DNA of 64,000 nt. Source: CAVYOD01 sp963770045. GTDB lineage: Bacteria > Acidobacteriota > Aminicenantia > Aminicenantales > CAVYOD01. Numbering within the stretch: the stretch's first letter is position 1; each line of letters begins with the position of its first letter. Position numbers and translations under genes: made by a program. The notes beneath the pieces are model-generated. The model made no database searches and was not told the DNA's origin. It saw only the letters and a program-made list of their open reading frames with translations. The stretch is taken from the NCBI GenBank assembly GCA_963770045.1, contig CAVYOD010000018.1:1-64000 (forward strand), written 5' to 3'. This document shows positions 48,020 through 57,117 of the stretch, one piece after another.

Positions 48020-49747
48020 TCAGCGAGCGTCGATAGGCAGAATGATAGAGAAAATCGTCCCTTTGCCCGGCTCGCTCTGGACGGAGATCCGCCCTTGATG
48101 GGCGAGGACGATGTGTTTGACGATGGCCAGTCCCAAACCCGTTCCGCCCAGCTTCTTAGAACGGGACTTGTCCGCAACGTAGAATCGCTCGAATATTCGG
48201 TCCAGATGCTCGGCAGGAATTCCAATTCCCGTGTCTTCTACCGCCAGCCAAATGTCCTTATCCCTTTTTTGCAGGGATATGCGCACCCCCCCGTTCTCGG
48301 TGTATTTTAGGGCGTTGTCGATGAGATTGATCAACATCTGTTCGAGTGCGAACGGGTCGGCGGAAATCGGGGGAAGTTCCGGATCGGCCATGAGTTCGAG
48401 GGTCAACCCCTTTTCCTTGGCTCTCAGCTCAAAAATCTTGATGATATTTTCGGCCAGGGTTCGGAGATCAACCCGTTCGGCTTGGATCACGATACCCTTT
48501 TCTTCCAGCTCGGCGAGAAGAAGCAGATCCTCCACGATCTTGATGAGACGGTCAGTGTTTCTTTTGATAATGCCGAGATAGTGTTTGTTGTCGGCTTCGC
48601 CTTCCAGAGTCTCGACGAACCCCTTGATCGCCGTCAGAGGAGTCCGCAGCTCGTGGGAGACGTTCAGAACAAAATCTCTTTTGACTTTTTCCAGCCGTTT
48701 TGTCTCTGTAAGATCATGAACAGTGACCACGATCCGGCCTGAGGACGGAAGGTAGGCGGTGCTGCAGAGATAATCTTTTTGGTTTAAATCAAATTCCCCT
48801 TGGAGGCTGATTTTGTCTGCTCTTGTCTTTTTGATGAGGTCTCCGAATCGGGAACTTCGCGCCGCTTCCCAATAGAATTTCCCCTCGACGAGATCATTCC
48901 GGACGATCCGTTTGAAGGCCTGGTTGGCCAGGATAATCTTGTCCTGCCTATCTAAGACGACCAGGCCCTCCTGGATAGAAGACAAAATGCTTTCCAGTTC
49001 CTCTTTACGCCGGGTCAAATCCTCGAACAGAGCCCTGATTTCCCCGGTCATCCAATTGAAGCTTTCGGCGAGGTCTTTGAGCTCATCGTTTGTTCTTGGA
49101 TAAACTCGAACGTTGAAGTCTCCTGAGGCTACCTTCTGCGAGGCCACGATCAAATCTTTGATGGGTCTGTTAAGGCCCCCCGAGACGAAGAAGCCTACAA
49201 CCAGGACGAGCAGAGTCAGAATTATGGCGGCCTCGGCAATGTCTTTTTTGACCTCAGCCAAAAGATGCCGGATATCTCTCAAGAATAGGCTCACCCGCAG
49301 GACCCCGATGACATTCCCCTGATTTTCCAGAGGAACGCTCACGTAGAGCATATCTTGTTTGACTGTGTCGCTGAAGCGGATGGATTGTCCCGACTGCCCT
49401 TGGAGAGCTTGATAGATTTCGGGCCGATAGCGGTGATTCTCCATTTTGTGAGGATCTTCTTCTGAATCGGCCAGGACGTGACCTTCTTTGTCAGTAACCG
49501 TTATTCGTGTCTTGATGTCCTTGCCGAGACTCTTGACGAAGCTATCAAGCTCCTCCGGGCGAGGAACCTCGGCCAGGGGAAGGACTTTTGATCTCAGGGC
49601 CAGTGCGAGATTTCCCAGGTGCTGGGCTTGGTTAGCAATGAAGTGTGTCCGGATGGTTCTGAAAGCGAATACAGGAATGAGCACGCTGAGAACCAAGAGG
49701 ATGACGAGGTACCAGCCGAATATCTTCAGAAAGAAAGGTTTTCTCAT
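48020..49747 (-). CDS. phoR: PhoR phosphate-sensing histidine kinase
   Basis: 575 residues. Two transmembrane helices (WYLVILLVLSVLIPVFAF near residue 20 and AAIILTLLVLVVGFFVSGG near 180) enclose a periplasmic sensor region. HAMP (RPIKDLIVASQKVASGDF) and PAS (ILSSIQEGLVVLDRQDKIILAN) follow. The H-box FVLNVSHELRTPLTAIKG has His about 365, and the ATPase domain has LIDNALKYTENGG, DTGIGIP and GGTGLGLAIVKH. It autophosphorylates and, in Pi limitation, phosphorylates PhoB. Its ATG overlaps the phoB stop by 4 bp, and it ends the pst-pho operon. Confidence 0.93.
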   Translation of the reverse strand: MRKPFFLKIFGWYLVILLVLSVLIPVFAFRTIRTHFIANQAQHLGNLALALRSKVLPLAEVPRPEELDSFVKSLGKDIKTRITVTDKEGHVLADSEEDPHKMENHRYRPEIYQALQGQSGQSIRFSDTVKQDMLYVSVPLENQGNVIGVLRVSLFLRDIRHLLAEVKKDIAEAAIILTLLVLVVGFFVSGGLNRPIKDLIVASQKVASGDFNVRVYPRTNDELKDLAESFNWMTGEIRALFEDLTRRKEELESILSSIQEGLVVLDRQDKIILANQAFKRIVRNDLVEGKFYWEAARSSRFGDLIKKTRADKISLQGEFDLNQKDYLCSTAYLPSSGRIVVTVHDLTETKRLEKVKRDFVLNVSHELRTPLTAIKGFVETLEGEADNKHYLGIIKRNTDRLIKIVEDLLLLAELEEKGIVIQAERVDLRTLAENIIKIFELRAKEKGLTLELMADPELPPISADPFALEQMLINLIDNALKYTENGGVRISLQKRDKDIWLAVEDTGIGIPAEHLDRIFERFYVADKSRSKKLGGTGLGLAIVKHIVLAHQGRISVQSEPGKGTIFSIILPIDAR

Positions 49748-50426
49748 TCTTCCAGCTTGTACCCGACGCCGCGAATATTCTTAATCAAGGTTGGCGGCTT
49801 TTCCCAGTTTCTCCCTCAAGTTTCGAATGTGGACATCGATGGTCCGGTCGACAACCACCTTTTCGTTTCCCCAGAGGTGATCCAGAATCTGGTCGCGTGT
49901 AAAGACGCGACCTTTGTTCAGGGCCAGGAATTTCAGAATCTTGAACTCCGTCGAGGTCAGTTCGATTATTCGCCCGTCGACCCGGACTTCGTATTTTTCC
50001 GGGTCGATGGCCAGCCTCCTGCCGATCTCCAGCCTTTGCACGTCTTCCCCATGATCCTTTCTCCGGAGGACCGCTTTGACTCTGGCGACAAGCTCATTAA
50101 CGGAAAACGGCTTGGTTATATAATCATCCGCCCCCAACTCCAACCCCAAGACTCGATCGATCTCATCGCTTTTGGCCGTCAGCATGATGATCGGGATGGA
50201 GGAGAACGCTTTATTCGACCTGAGATATTTGCAGATTTCAAAACCGTCGGCATCAGGGAGCATGAGATCCAGAATCGACCAGGTCGGGCCGATGCCGGTC
50301 CAGGGATTTCAGGAAGCTGCCTCCATCCAGGAAGCTATCCGTTTGAAAACCCGCCTTCTTCAAATGAAGCGAGACGAGTTCGACGATGTCCGGCTCATCA
50401 TCAACAATGGCAATACGTTTGGTCAA
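49744..50426 (-). CDS. phoB: PhoB response regulator, two frameshifts
   Basis: An OmpR/PhoB-type regulator. The receiver domain begins RIAIVDDEPDIVELVSLHLKKAGF in one frame from TTG 50426. After a shift near 50276 it continues LMLPDADGFEICKYLRS with PIIMLTAKSDEIDRVLGLELGADDYITKPF. The winged helix has LTSTEFKILKFLALNKGRVFTRDQILDHLWG and VDRTIDVHIRNLREKLG. A second shift near 49795 is bridged by TLIKNIRGVGYKLEE, whose stop overlaps phoR. It is the likely binder of the 11-bp-phased boxes described below. Both breaks lie inside conserved motifs, favouring sequencing indels. Confidence 0.9.
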
Positions 50427-50506
50427 AAGCCGTTCTTGCTCCTAGACCGGGTCTCGGTCTTTCCTATTATAGAAAATTGGGCCCCAAAAGAGAAGAAAAA
50501 CAAGCC

Positions 50507-51190
50507 CTAAGATACCTGCTCACAGTGGTGTTTGATGGTCTTTCCCTCAACCAGGTAAATGACGTCTTCGCTGATGTTGGTCGCATGGTCGGCGATGCGC
50601 TCGAGATGGCGACCGATCAGAATCAACTCGATGGCTCGTGGAATTGTGGCCGGGTCTTGGATCGTGTAGGTCAAGAGCTCCCGGAATACCTGGTCGTTGA
50701 GGTTGTCCACTTCCTGGTCTCTTTCGCAGACATTCCTGGCCAGGCCCGAGTCCAGGTTAATGAAGGCCTTGAGCGAGTCCCTGACCATGTCCTGAGCCAG
50801 GGAAGCCATCCGGGGGATGTCGATCAGCGGCTTGAGAAGGGGCACCTTGAGCAATTGCAGCGTTCTTTCGGAGATATTGACCGCCTGGTCGCCCATCCTC
50901 TCCAGCTCGCCGCCCATCTTCATCGCTGAGACGATCAACCTCAAATCCCCGGCCATGGGCTGTTTGAGGGCGAGCATCTTTAAAGCCATCTGTTCGATCT
51001 TTAGGTCCAAATGATTGATCGTCTCTTCTCTCTCCAGGACTTGGCGAACGAATCCTTCATTTCGTTCTTTGAGCGCCCGCACCGAAAGAGCGATCGATTC
51101 CTCGACCAGGGTCGCCATCTCAAGCAGGGTCTGCTTTAAGAGGGATAGCTCCTCATCGAATGGTCTTTCCATGCCGCCTCCTCGCCTCAT
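50507..51190 (-). CDS. phoU: PhoU phosphate-uptake regulator
   Basis: 227 residues with two three-helix PhoU repeats (FDEELSLLKQTLLEMATLVEES and MASLAQDMVRDSLKAFINLD), each with the metal-binding E/D-rich helix (MGGELERMGDQAVNIS; GRHLERIADHATNISEDVIY). It damps PhoR signalling and Pst uptake when phosphate is plentiful. Its ATG at 51190 overlaps the pstB stop by 4 bp; a further ATG at 51172 is possible. The frame is intact. Confidence 0.95.
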   Translation of the reverse strand: MRRGGGMERPFDEELSLLKQTLLEMATLVEESIALSVRALKERNEGFVRQVLEREETINHLDLKIEQMALKMLALKQPMAGDLRLIVSAMKMGGELERMGDQAVNISERTLQLLKVPLLKPLIDIPRMASLAQDMVRDSLKAFINLDSGLARNVCERDQEVDNLNDQVFRELLTYTIQDPATIPRAIELILIGRHLERIADHATNISEDVIYLVEGKTIKHHCEQVS

Positions 51191-51951
51191 CCAAATCGGC
51201 CGGTAATATAGTCTTCGGTGAGTTTGTTGGACGGGTTGGTGAATATTTTTTCCGTCTTATCAAACTCGATCAATTCCCCGAGCATCAGGAACGCCGTCAT
51301 GTCGGAGACTCGGGCTGCCTGCTGCATATTGTGAGTCACGATCACGACGGTATATTCTTGTTTGAGCTTGTGGATGAGGTCCTCAATCTTGGCCGTGGCG
51401 ATCGGGTCTATGGCTGAACACGGTTCATCAAAGAGAATGACTTCTGGCTCGACAGCCAGGGCCCGGGCGATACACAGCCGCTGCTGCTGTCCTCCTGACA
51501 AAGCAAAGGCGTTTTCATCGAGCCGGTCTTTGACCTCGTCCCATAGGGCGGCGTGCTTGAGGCTCTGCTCGACTGTCTGCGCGATGACATGATGGTCTCT
51601 GAGCCCGTTGATCCTCAACCCATAGGCGATGTTATTGAAAATGGATTTTGGAAACGGATTCGGCTTCTGGAAAACCATGCCGACCCGTCTTCTCAGCTCA
51701 ACAACATCGATTCTGGGAGAGACGATGTTTTCGCCATCCAGTATGATCTCGCCGCTGACTCTGGTTCCAGGGATCACATCATTCATCCGGTTCAGAGTCC
51801 GGATGAAGGTCGACTTGCCGCAACCGGACGGCCCGATGATGGCTGTGACCTTTTTTTCAGGGCAGATGAGATTGAGATTTTTGAGAGCGTGGGTCGTCCC
51901 ATAATAAAAATTCAGGTTCTTTGTCTCGATCTTGGCCTTCCCGTTTTCCAT
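51187..51951 (-). CDS. pstB: Phosphate ABC transporter ATPase PstB
   Basis: 254 residues. Walker A GPSGCGKSTFIRTLNRMND, Q-loop GMVFQKPNPFPKSI, signature LSGGQQQRLCIARALA, Walker B EVILFDEPCSAIDP and switch His VIVTHNMQQAARVSDM are all present and PstB-specific (the NPFPKSI loop). It drives Pi import with PstA/PstC. It lies 1-2 bp from the pstA stop and overlaps phoU. Confidence 0.97.
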   Translation of the reverse strand: MENGKAKIETKNLNFYYGTTHALKNLNLICPEKKVTAIIGPSGCGKSTFIRTLNRMNDVIPGTRVSGEIILDGENIVSPRIDVVELRRRVGMVFQKPNPFPKSIFNNIAYGLRINGLRDHHVIAQTVEQSLKHAALWDEVKDRLDENAFALSGGQQQRLCIARALAVEPEVILFDEPCSAIDPIATAKIEDLIHKLKQEYTVVIVTHNMQQAARVSDMTAFLMLGELIEFDKTEKIFTNPSNKLTEDYITGRFG

Positions 51952-51952
51952 G

Positions 51953-52806
51953 TCAGCCTCTCCTTTTTCTTCTCAGCCGGTACCTGATGATGACCGCAGC
52001 CATGTTCATGCCGAGGACCAGACAGATAAGAACAAGCGCGGTGCCATAGGCTAAGGGACGCACCGCGGTGATTTCATGGTGTTGTGTGGCCATGATGTAC
52101 AAGTGATAGGGAAGGGCCATGAATTGATCCTTCAGGGATCGAGGCAACATCGGAAGATAAAAGGCCGCCCCGGTGAACATGATGGGCGCGGTCTCTCCCG
52201 CGGCCCTGGCCAGCCCCAGAACCGTGCCCGTGAGCATCCCGGGAACCGCATAAGGGAGGACGTTGGTCCGGATAGACTGCCACTTGGTCGCACCCAGGGC
52301 CAGGGCGCCTTCCCGGTAAGAATTGGGAACCGTTTTGAGAGCTTCCTCGCTCGCGGTTATCGTCCAGGGAAGAGTCAGAAGCCCGAGGGTCAACCCGGCC
52401 GAAAGAATCGATGTCCCAAACTTCAGCATGTTGACGAAGAGAATGACGCCGAAAAGGCCATAGACGATGGAGGGGACACCAGAGAGATTCCTGATCGACA
52501 GCCGGATGAGCCGGGTCAGCCGGTTTTGCCTGGCGTATTCATTGAGATAAATCGCGGCGAACATACCAAGGGGGACGGCACAGGAGGGCCGTGATCAAGG
52601 TCACCAGGAATGTGCCGAAAATTGCGGGAAAGATCCCTCCCTGGGTCATCCCTCGTCGGGGCGCTTTCGTCAGGAATTCCCAGCTGATCGCTCCTCGCCC
52701 CCTTGCGGATCACGTCATAGAGAAAGAGAAGGAGGATAGCCAAGACGATGTAGAGACAGGCGCGCAGGATCAGGAACCCGATCACCTGGAAGATCTTCTT
52801 CTTCAT
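51953..52806 (-). CDS. pstA: Phosphate ABC permease PstA, two frameshifts
   Basis: The joined product has an N-terminal helix (IGFLILRACLYIVLAILLLFLYDVI), then after a shift in the CCCCC run at 52698-52702 it reads RAISWEFLTKAPRRGMTQGGIFPAIFGTFLVTL. After a second shift near 52590 it continues GMFAAIYLNEYARQN, GVPSIVYGLFG and the EAA loop SYREGALALGATKWQSIRTNVLP. Five to six membrane helices. It pairs with PstC in the channel. ATG 52806 overlaps the pstC stop by 4 bp. Confidence 0.9.
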
Positions 52807-53697
52807 TGTTCTCTTTCTTGGTATTTATGGAGAATCAGATCAGCGATCAAATTGACAAAGAAGGTCATCAGAAAGAGCACCAGGCCGATGGCAAAAAGCG
52901 CATAATAGTGCGTTGTAAAATAGGGGACTTCGCCGAGTTCAATAGCGATATTGGCGGTCATCGTCCTGATAGAACTCAAGAGCCCATGAGGGAAAGAGCG
53001 CGCGTTGCCGGTGGCCATGAGAACGGTCATCGTCTCCCCGATGGCCCGTCCCATGCCGAGCATAAAGGAGGCGATGATTCCGGAGAGAGCGGCAGGGATC
53101 TTGACCCGGACAAGGGTCTGCCAGCGGCTTGCGCCCAACGCTAGGGATGCCTCGGTATGGGCTCGAGGAACGGCATTGAGGGAATCTTCCGAGATGCTGA
53201 TGATCGTGGGCAGTGACATGATGGCCAGAAGAAAGCTCCCGTTCACGGCATTGAGGCCGTTGCTCTGATGGAAAATCCTGGCGATCACCGGCCCGAAGAG
53301 CACGATTCCAAGGAAACCAAGCACGACCGAGGGGATGGCGGCCAGAATCTCCACGATCGGCTTGACGATTTCCCTCACTCTCCAATGGGCCACATCGGAA
53401 AGATAGGCGGCGACTCCAAGGCCAATGGGAATGGCCATGACCAAGGCTCCCAGAGTGACCATGAGAGTGCTGGCGATCATCGAAAGAATTCCAAATTCGG
53501 CTTTGACCGGAGAGGTCGGGTCCCACTTCGTGCTGGTGAAGAAGTGACCGAGTGGGAATCTCTTTAAAAGCGGGGAAAGCCGATGTCAGCAGGAGACCGA
53601 AAATGCCGATGAGCACGACGACAGCCAAAATCCCATTAGCGAAAAAGAAGGCGTGAATGGCTGATTCCTTGAGCCGGGAAGACGCTCTCTTCTTCAT
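52803..53697 (-). CDS. pstC: Phosphate ABC permease PstC, one frameshift
   Basis: The N-terminal helix is in one frame (AIHAFFFANGILAVVVLIGIFGLLL), followed by a shift near 53560 bridged by RFPLGHFFTSTKWDPTSP and KAEFGILSMIASTLM. The rest reads MAIPIGLGVAAYLSDVA, ILAAIPSVVLGFLG and the EAA loop AHTEASLALGASRWQTLVRVKIP. About six helices, 298 residues. It is the second permease subunit of the Pst importer. It is separated from pstS by a strong hairpin. Confidence 0.9.
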
Positions 53698-53738
53698 CCT
53701 TCTGGGTCCCGTGGTCTCTGCCCGTTGGATAAAACCTT

Positions 53739-53772
53739 GAGGGCCGGGGAGAATTGCTTCTCCCCGGCCCTC
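53739..53772 (-). promoter_or_regulatory. 15-bp hairpin between pstS and pstC
   Basis: GAGGGCCGGGGAGAA, loop TTGC and its exact complement make a GC-rich 15-bp stem in the 103-nt pstS-pstC spacer, with no T-run after it in the operon direction. It resembles the intercistronic stem-loops that protect or attenuate transcripts so that the binding protein is made in excess over the membrane subunits. Confidence 0.75.
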
Positions 53773-53799
53773 TTGCGCTGTCTCAAAAAGGGGCATGTA

Positions 53800-54705
53800 T
53801 TATTTGAAATTCTTCTCGTTATTTTCCTGGTGAGCGGCGCCGATGGTGAAGAAACCTTCTCTTTCCACGATCTTTTGCCCATCGGGGCCGACCTCGAACC
53901 TGAGAAAATCAGCGACGCCTCCCCCTGGTTTTCCATTGACAGCCTCATAGAGCGCTCGGGCAATCGGGTAATTCCCGGAATCGATGTTGGCCTTTTCCAG
54001 CGGGGAATACGCCTCCGACTTGGCGTCTTTGGAGATATTGAGGACCTTGAGTCCCTTTCTGACTTTGCCCGTGTCTTTATCCACGACATAACCTACGCCT
54101 ACGTATCCAATCCCGGCCTGGTCCTGCATAACGGATTCGATGATCTGGGCGTTTCCGTTCATCTCTTTCATGTCTGAGGAATAGTTCTTGTTGCCGAGGA
54201 CATGCTCCTGGAGAAAGACATAGGTTCCGGAATTTGATTGCCGCCCATAGAGGGAGATCGGCATATCCGGGCCGCCCACGACCTTCCAGTTCTTGATTTC
54301 GCCCCGGTAAATTGCGCCGACCTGGTCCTTTGTCAATTTCTCGATGGGATTGGAACCATTGACGATTATGCTCAGGCCGTCAATAGCGATAACAAAAAAC
54401 CTGGGTTTGACGCCTTTTTCCCAGGCCTGGTTTATTTCACTCTGTTTCCATTCACGGGAGTGAGTGGCAATCTGGCAGGTCCCGTTGATGATGGCCGAGA
54501 TCCCGGTCCCGGATCCTCCGCCCAGGACGGCGATCGGAGTCTGCGGATTTTTGTTCATGAATTCTTCCGCGAGAATTTGGACCAGGTTCACCATCGTGTC
54601 CGATCCTTTGACCTGGATCATTTTTTTCTGGGCCTGGGTGAGCTGAGGAACCAGCATGAGACCCAGGATGATCAACCCTACTAAAATCGCGATTTTGGTT
54701 TTCAT
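53800..54705 (-). CDS. pstS: Phosphate-binding protein PstS
   Basis: 301 residues with a signal peptide (IAILVGLIILGLMLVPQLTQAQ). Phosphate-contact motifs are VKGSDTMVNLVQILAEEF, VLGGGSGTGISAIINGTCQIA (the GSG-type anion loop), RQSNSGTYVFLQEHVLG and GIGYVGVGYV. There is no lipobox, so it is a soluble periplasmic form. It lies 16 bp downstream of the porin gene and 103 bp before pstC. The frame is intact. Confidence 0.95.
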   Translation of the reverse strand: MKTKIAILVGLIILGLMLVPQLTQAQKKMIQVKGSDTMVNLVQILAEEFMNKNPQTPIAVLGGGSGTGISAIINGTCQIATHSREWKQSEINQAWEKGVKPRFFVIAIDGLSIIVNGSNPIEKLTKDQVGAIYRGEIKNWKVVGGPDMPISLYGRQSNSGTYVFLQEHVLGNKNYSSDMKEMNGNAQIIESVMQDQAGIGYVGVGYVVDKDTGKVRKGLKVLNISKDAKSEAYSPLEKANIDSGNYPIARALYEAVNGKPGGGVADFLRFEVGPDGQKIVEREGFFTIGAAHQENNEKNFK

Positions 54706-54721
54706 GGCGTTGCCTCCTTGT

Positions 54722-55763
54722 TTAGAATGAGAGGTAAAATGTGAGATTGAAGACCGTATCGGCCTTCTTGGCTGAGTCCGAATAGCTGTAATACCAGATA
54801 TTCGGCTGGAGCTTAAAGCTCGAGTGGACGGGAGCCCAATCGACGCCGGCGATGATGAGGTTGGTTTCGTCGTTGCTCAAAGTGGTATTGGGATTATAGC
54901 GGTCGTACCGGGCAAAAAAGTTGAGTTTGTCCCGAATGCCCACCAACTTCCCGAAAACGGAATAACCGGAAACATTATAGTGGCTGAGATCAGCATTCTT
55001 GTTATTGCTGTTATCATAGCTGAACCATTCCCCGCCCAGGGTTAATCCCTGTATCATCTCGAAATAGCCATCGAGCTTGTAGGTGTAAGCTTTGCCCGTT
55101 GGAGTCTGCTTTTCAGAATCGATGTATCCAACCAGGGACAGGCCGGCCAGAGGAACAAGCTGGAGCTGACCTGCGAACTTTTTCCACTTATCGGCCTCCG
55201 GATGGGCGTAGCCTGCTCCGTTCATGATCATGAAACCGTAGCGGATTTCCTTGATCAGACTCCCTGTTAAACTGGCGCCGAGATCCGCGCTGCTGGCTTT
55301 GATGTTTTTTCCGGTCACATCGCTTGTAGTTGTCGGTCAGCGTTTTGGCCACACTCCGGTAGCTCCAGCGGTCTTCGGCGATCTTAAAGGTGAGGGTCTC
55401 GATCATGCCGATTTTCAGACTGGAGTTGGGAAACAGTCCGGCATAGTCAACATAGAGATGTTTGAGGAAAGGCCTTAGCTTATCGTCTTTGGTCCCTTTG
55501 GCGTCTACTGCCGTGATATAGTCGGCGTCATAGCGGAACCGGAACTTAAGCACGTCGCTGATCTTGTTTTCATAGGTGAAATAAGCTCTTCGGAAGTTGA
55601 ACTTGTTGTTGAGATCCTGCTGGGACAGAGTCTTGAAGCCATCATTTGTCAGGTTATAAGTGTAATCAAAATAAATCGTCGTATTGAAGGTCTGCTGAGC
55701 CGAAAGAGCAACCGCGCCTAGGATCAACAAGGCGACCGTGAAAGCGATCTTTTTTGTTCTCAT
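54722..55763 (-). CDS. Phosphate-selective porin (OprO/OprP-like), one frameshift
   Basis: ATG 55763, behind AGGAGAAAGAAAAA, begins a signal peptide (IAFTVALLILGAVALSAQ). Alternating beta-strand sequence follows (FNFRRAYFTYENKI, LKFRFRYDADYITA, HLYVDYAGLFPNSSLKIGMIETL). After a one-base insertion near 55322 it continues DVTGKNIKASSADLGASLTG and ends in the outer-membrane pattern FNLTFYLSF. About 347 residues. As first gene of the pst-pho operon behind a Pho box it should bring anionic Pi across the outer membrane. Confidence 0.82.
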
Positions 55764-55865
55764 TTTTTCTTTCTCCTTTCTTTTTTTGTTTGTCCTTCTG
55801 GGCACTTGATAAATTTCCTCCTCAATCAGGCCTGGCTTAAGGAGTCTCCCAAATTAGAGAAGGTC

Positions 55866-55920
55866 AGGATAGAGAAAGATTGTTAAGATTGGATAAAGAT
55901 CTTGATGAATTTTTGATGAA
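55866..55920 (-). promoter_or_regulatory. Pho box 1 and -10 element (porin-pst operon)
   Basis: On the minus strand hexamers TTCATC (55920-55915), TTCATC (55909-55904), TTTATC (55897-55892) and TTAACA (55886-55881) repeat at 11, 12 and 11 bp. After 9 bp comes TATCCT (55871-55866) as -10. The leader to the porin ATG is about 100 nt. The 11-bp repeat followed by a -10 without a -35 is the classical PhoB/PhoP architecture. Confidence 0.75.
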
Positions 55921-56049
55921 GTTCCTATCTCAATGACAACAACGTTGGAGCTGGAAGCGTCAGAGGGAGGCCTGCCCCGAATGACGGATCCAGGTTCAAG
56001 ATCTGGGCGGGCAAATTCTGAGCCGGCAGCGGCGCGCGAGGTAAGCAGC

Positions 56050-56767
56050 TCAACCATTCGCATTCCGCAAGGCATCGGCAAACTCGTGCGGCAAGTCAGT
56101 CGCTTCGATAGCTTTGGCCATAGCTTCTATATCATAAGGAACTCGGATGATGTCGGTAGCGACCGTTTTTTCGGTTAAGGTCACAATTATATAACCTGCG
56201 CGCGGATCACCGTCTTTCGGCTTACCCACACTCCCGCTGTTGATCAAGTATCTTCCTCTCAGGTTCTTCGCATAGGGGAGGTGGGTGTGACCGCAAATGA
56301 GAAGATCGATGTTTTCGCTATTCATGATTCTAAAATGATTCTCAGGACGGTTCTCAAATAAGTATTCATTGATCTTGCGAGGACTGCCGTGCACCAATAA
56401 GACTTTTTTATCATAGATATCGAACTCCAATCGGTGTGGCAAACCCCTCAAATAAGCCTTATCTTCCGGCGTGACGTGCCCTTTCATCCAGGTTAGAGAT
56501 CGGGCGCCCAATTCTATCTCTTTCTGGTTTTTATAAGCACAACCACAATCATTCCGGTCAAAGCCCACTCCGTCATCATAATTCCCCATGATCGTGGGGA
56601 TGTGATTAACCCGGATGAGCCTGATGACCTCATTGGGGCAAGCGCCGTAACCGACTAGGTCACCAAGACAAAACAGCATATCAATCATCACGGCCGTTGA
56701 TATCTTTTAAAACTGATTCCAGGGCACTCAGATTTCCGTGAATATCTGAAAACGCCGCGATCTTCAT
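56050..56767 (-). CDS. Calcineurin-like metallophosphoesterase, one frameshift
   Basis: ATG 56767, behind AAGGGAGGG, opens KIAAFSDIHGNLSALESVLKDI (metal motif DxHGN). After an extra base near 56685 the sequence continues DMLFCLGDLVGYGACP (GDxVxxG), GNYDDGVGFD, LLVHGSPRKINEYLF and LLICGHTHLP. About 238 residues, the YfcE/PF12850 group. Its substrate is unknown; its place between the pst operon and the Pho-box genes is suggestive, but no clear Pho box precedes it, only two TTATTT copies 11 bp apart. Confidence 0.87.
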
Positions 56768-57058
56768 GCCAAACCCTCCCTTGCGGTATTCTTTTTCTCC
56801 ATAATCTTCTCCTAATATTATCCCATATTCAATCGGAGTGCTCCAGGAATCGCGAAAATAACTGTTAAATAAGAGCGTGAGCGGCAGCCTGGGGCTTCTA
56901 ACTACCGACTTTAAAGGAAAAAAGAATAACACAGCCTAGCGCTAGAGAAAAAATCCAAACAATCGGAGAATCAGAGCTTGCGTTTCTGGAAGAGCTAAAG
57001 CAGCGAGGATTCGTACGTGAGTCCTCTCCGGAATCCTCTCTCGGAAGATGGGTGCGTC

Positions 57059-57112
57059 TTAATCAATTATTCACAAGTTCTTTATATTTCCTTAACGCAG
57101 ACGCGATACAGT
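57059..57112 (+). promoter_or_regulatory. Pho box 2 and -10 element (PHP phosphoesterase)
   Basis: TTAATC (57059), TTCACA (57070), TTTATA (57081) and TTAACG (57092) repeat exactly every 11 bp, and TACAGT (57107-57112) follows after 9 bp. The GTG start is 6 bp past the -10, so the transcript would be leaderless. The rest of the 350-nt gap 56768-57117 holds only the metallophosphoesterase leader and a short open stretch without a start codon. Confidence 0.72.
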
Positions 57113-57117
57113 GAAGT

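Noticed and set aside
56050..56900. Pho box for the metallophosphoesterase
   Set aside because: Only two TTATTT copies 11 bp apart were found, without the TTTATN/TTANCN pair or a correctly spaced -10.
56930..57114. Open stretch reading ESELAFLEELKQRGFV just before the PHP gene
   Set aside because: No start codon in frame and its end overlaps Pho box 2; at most a decayed fragment.
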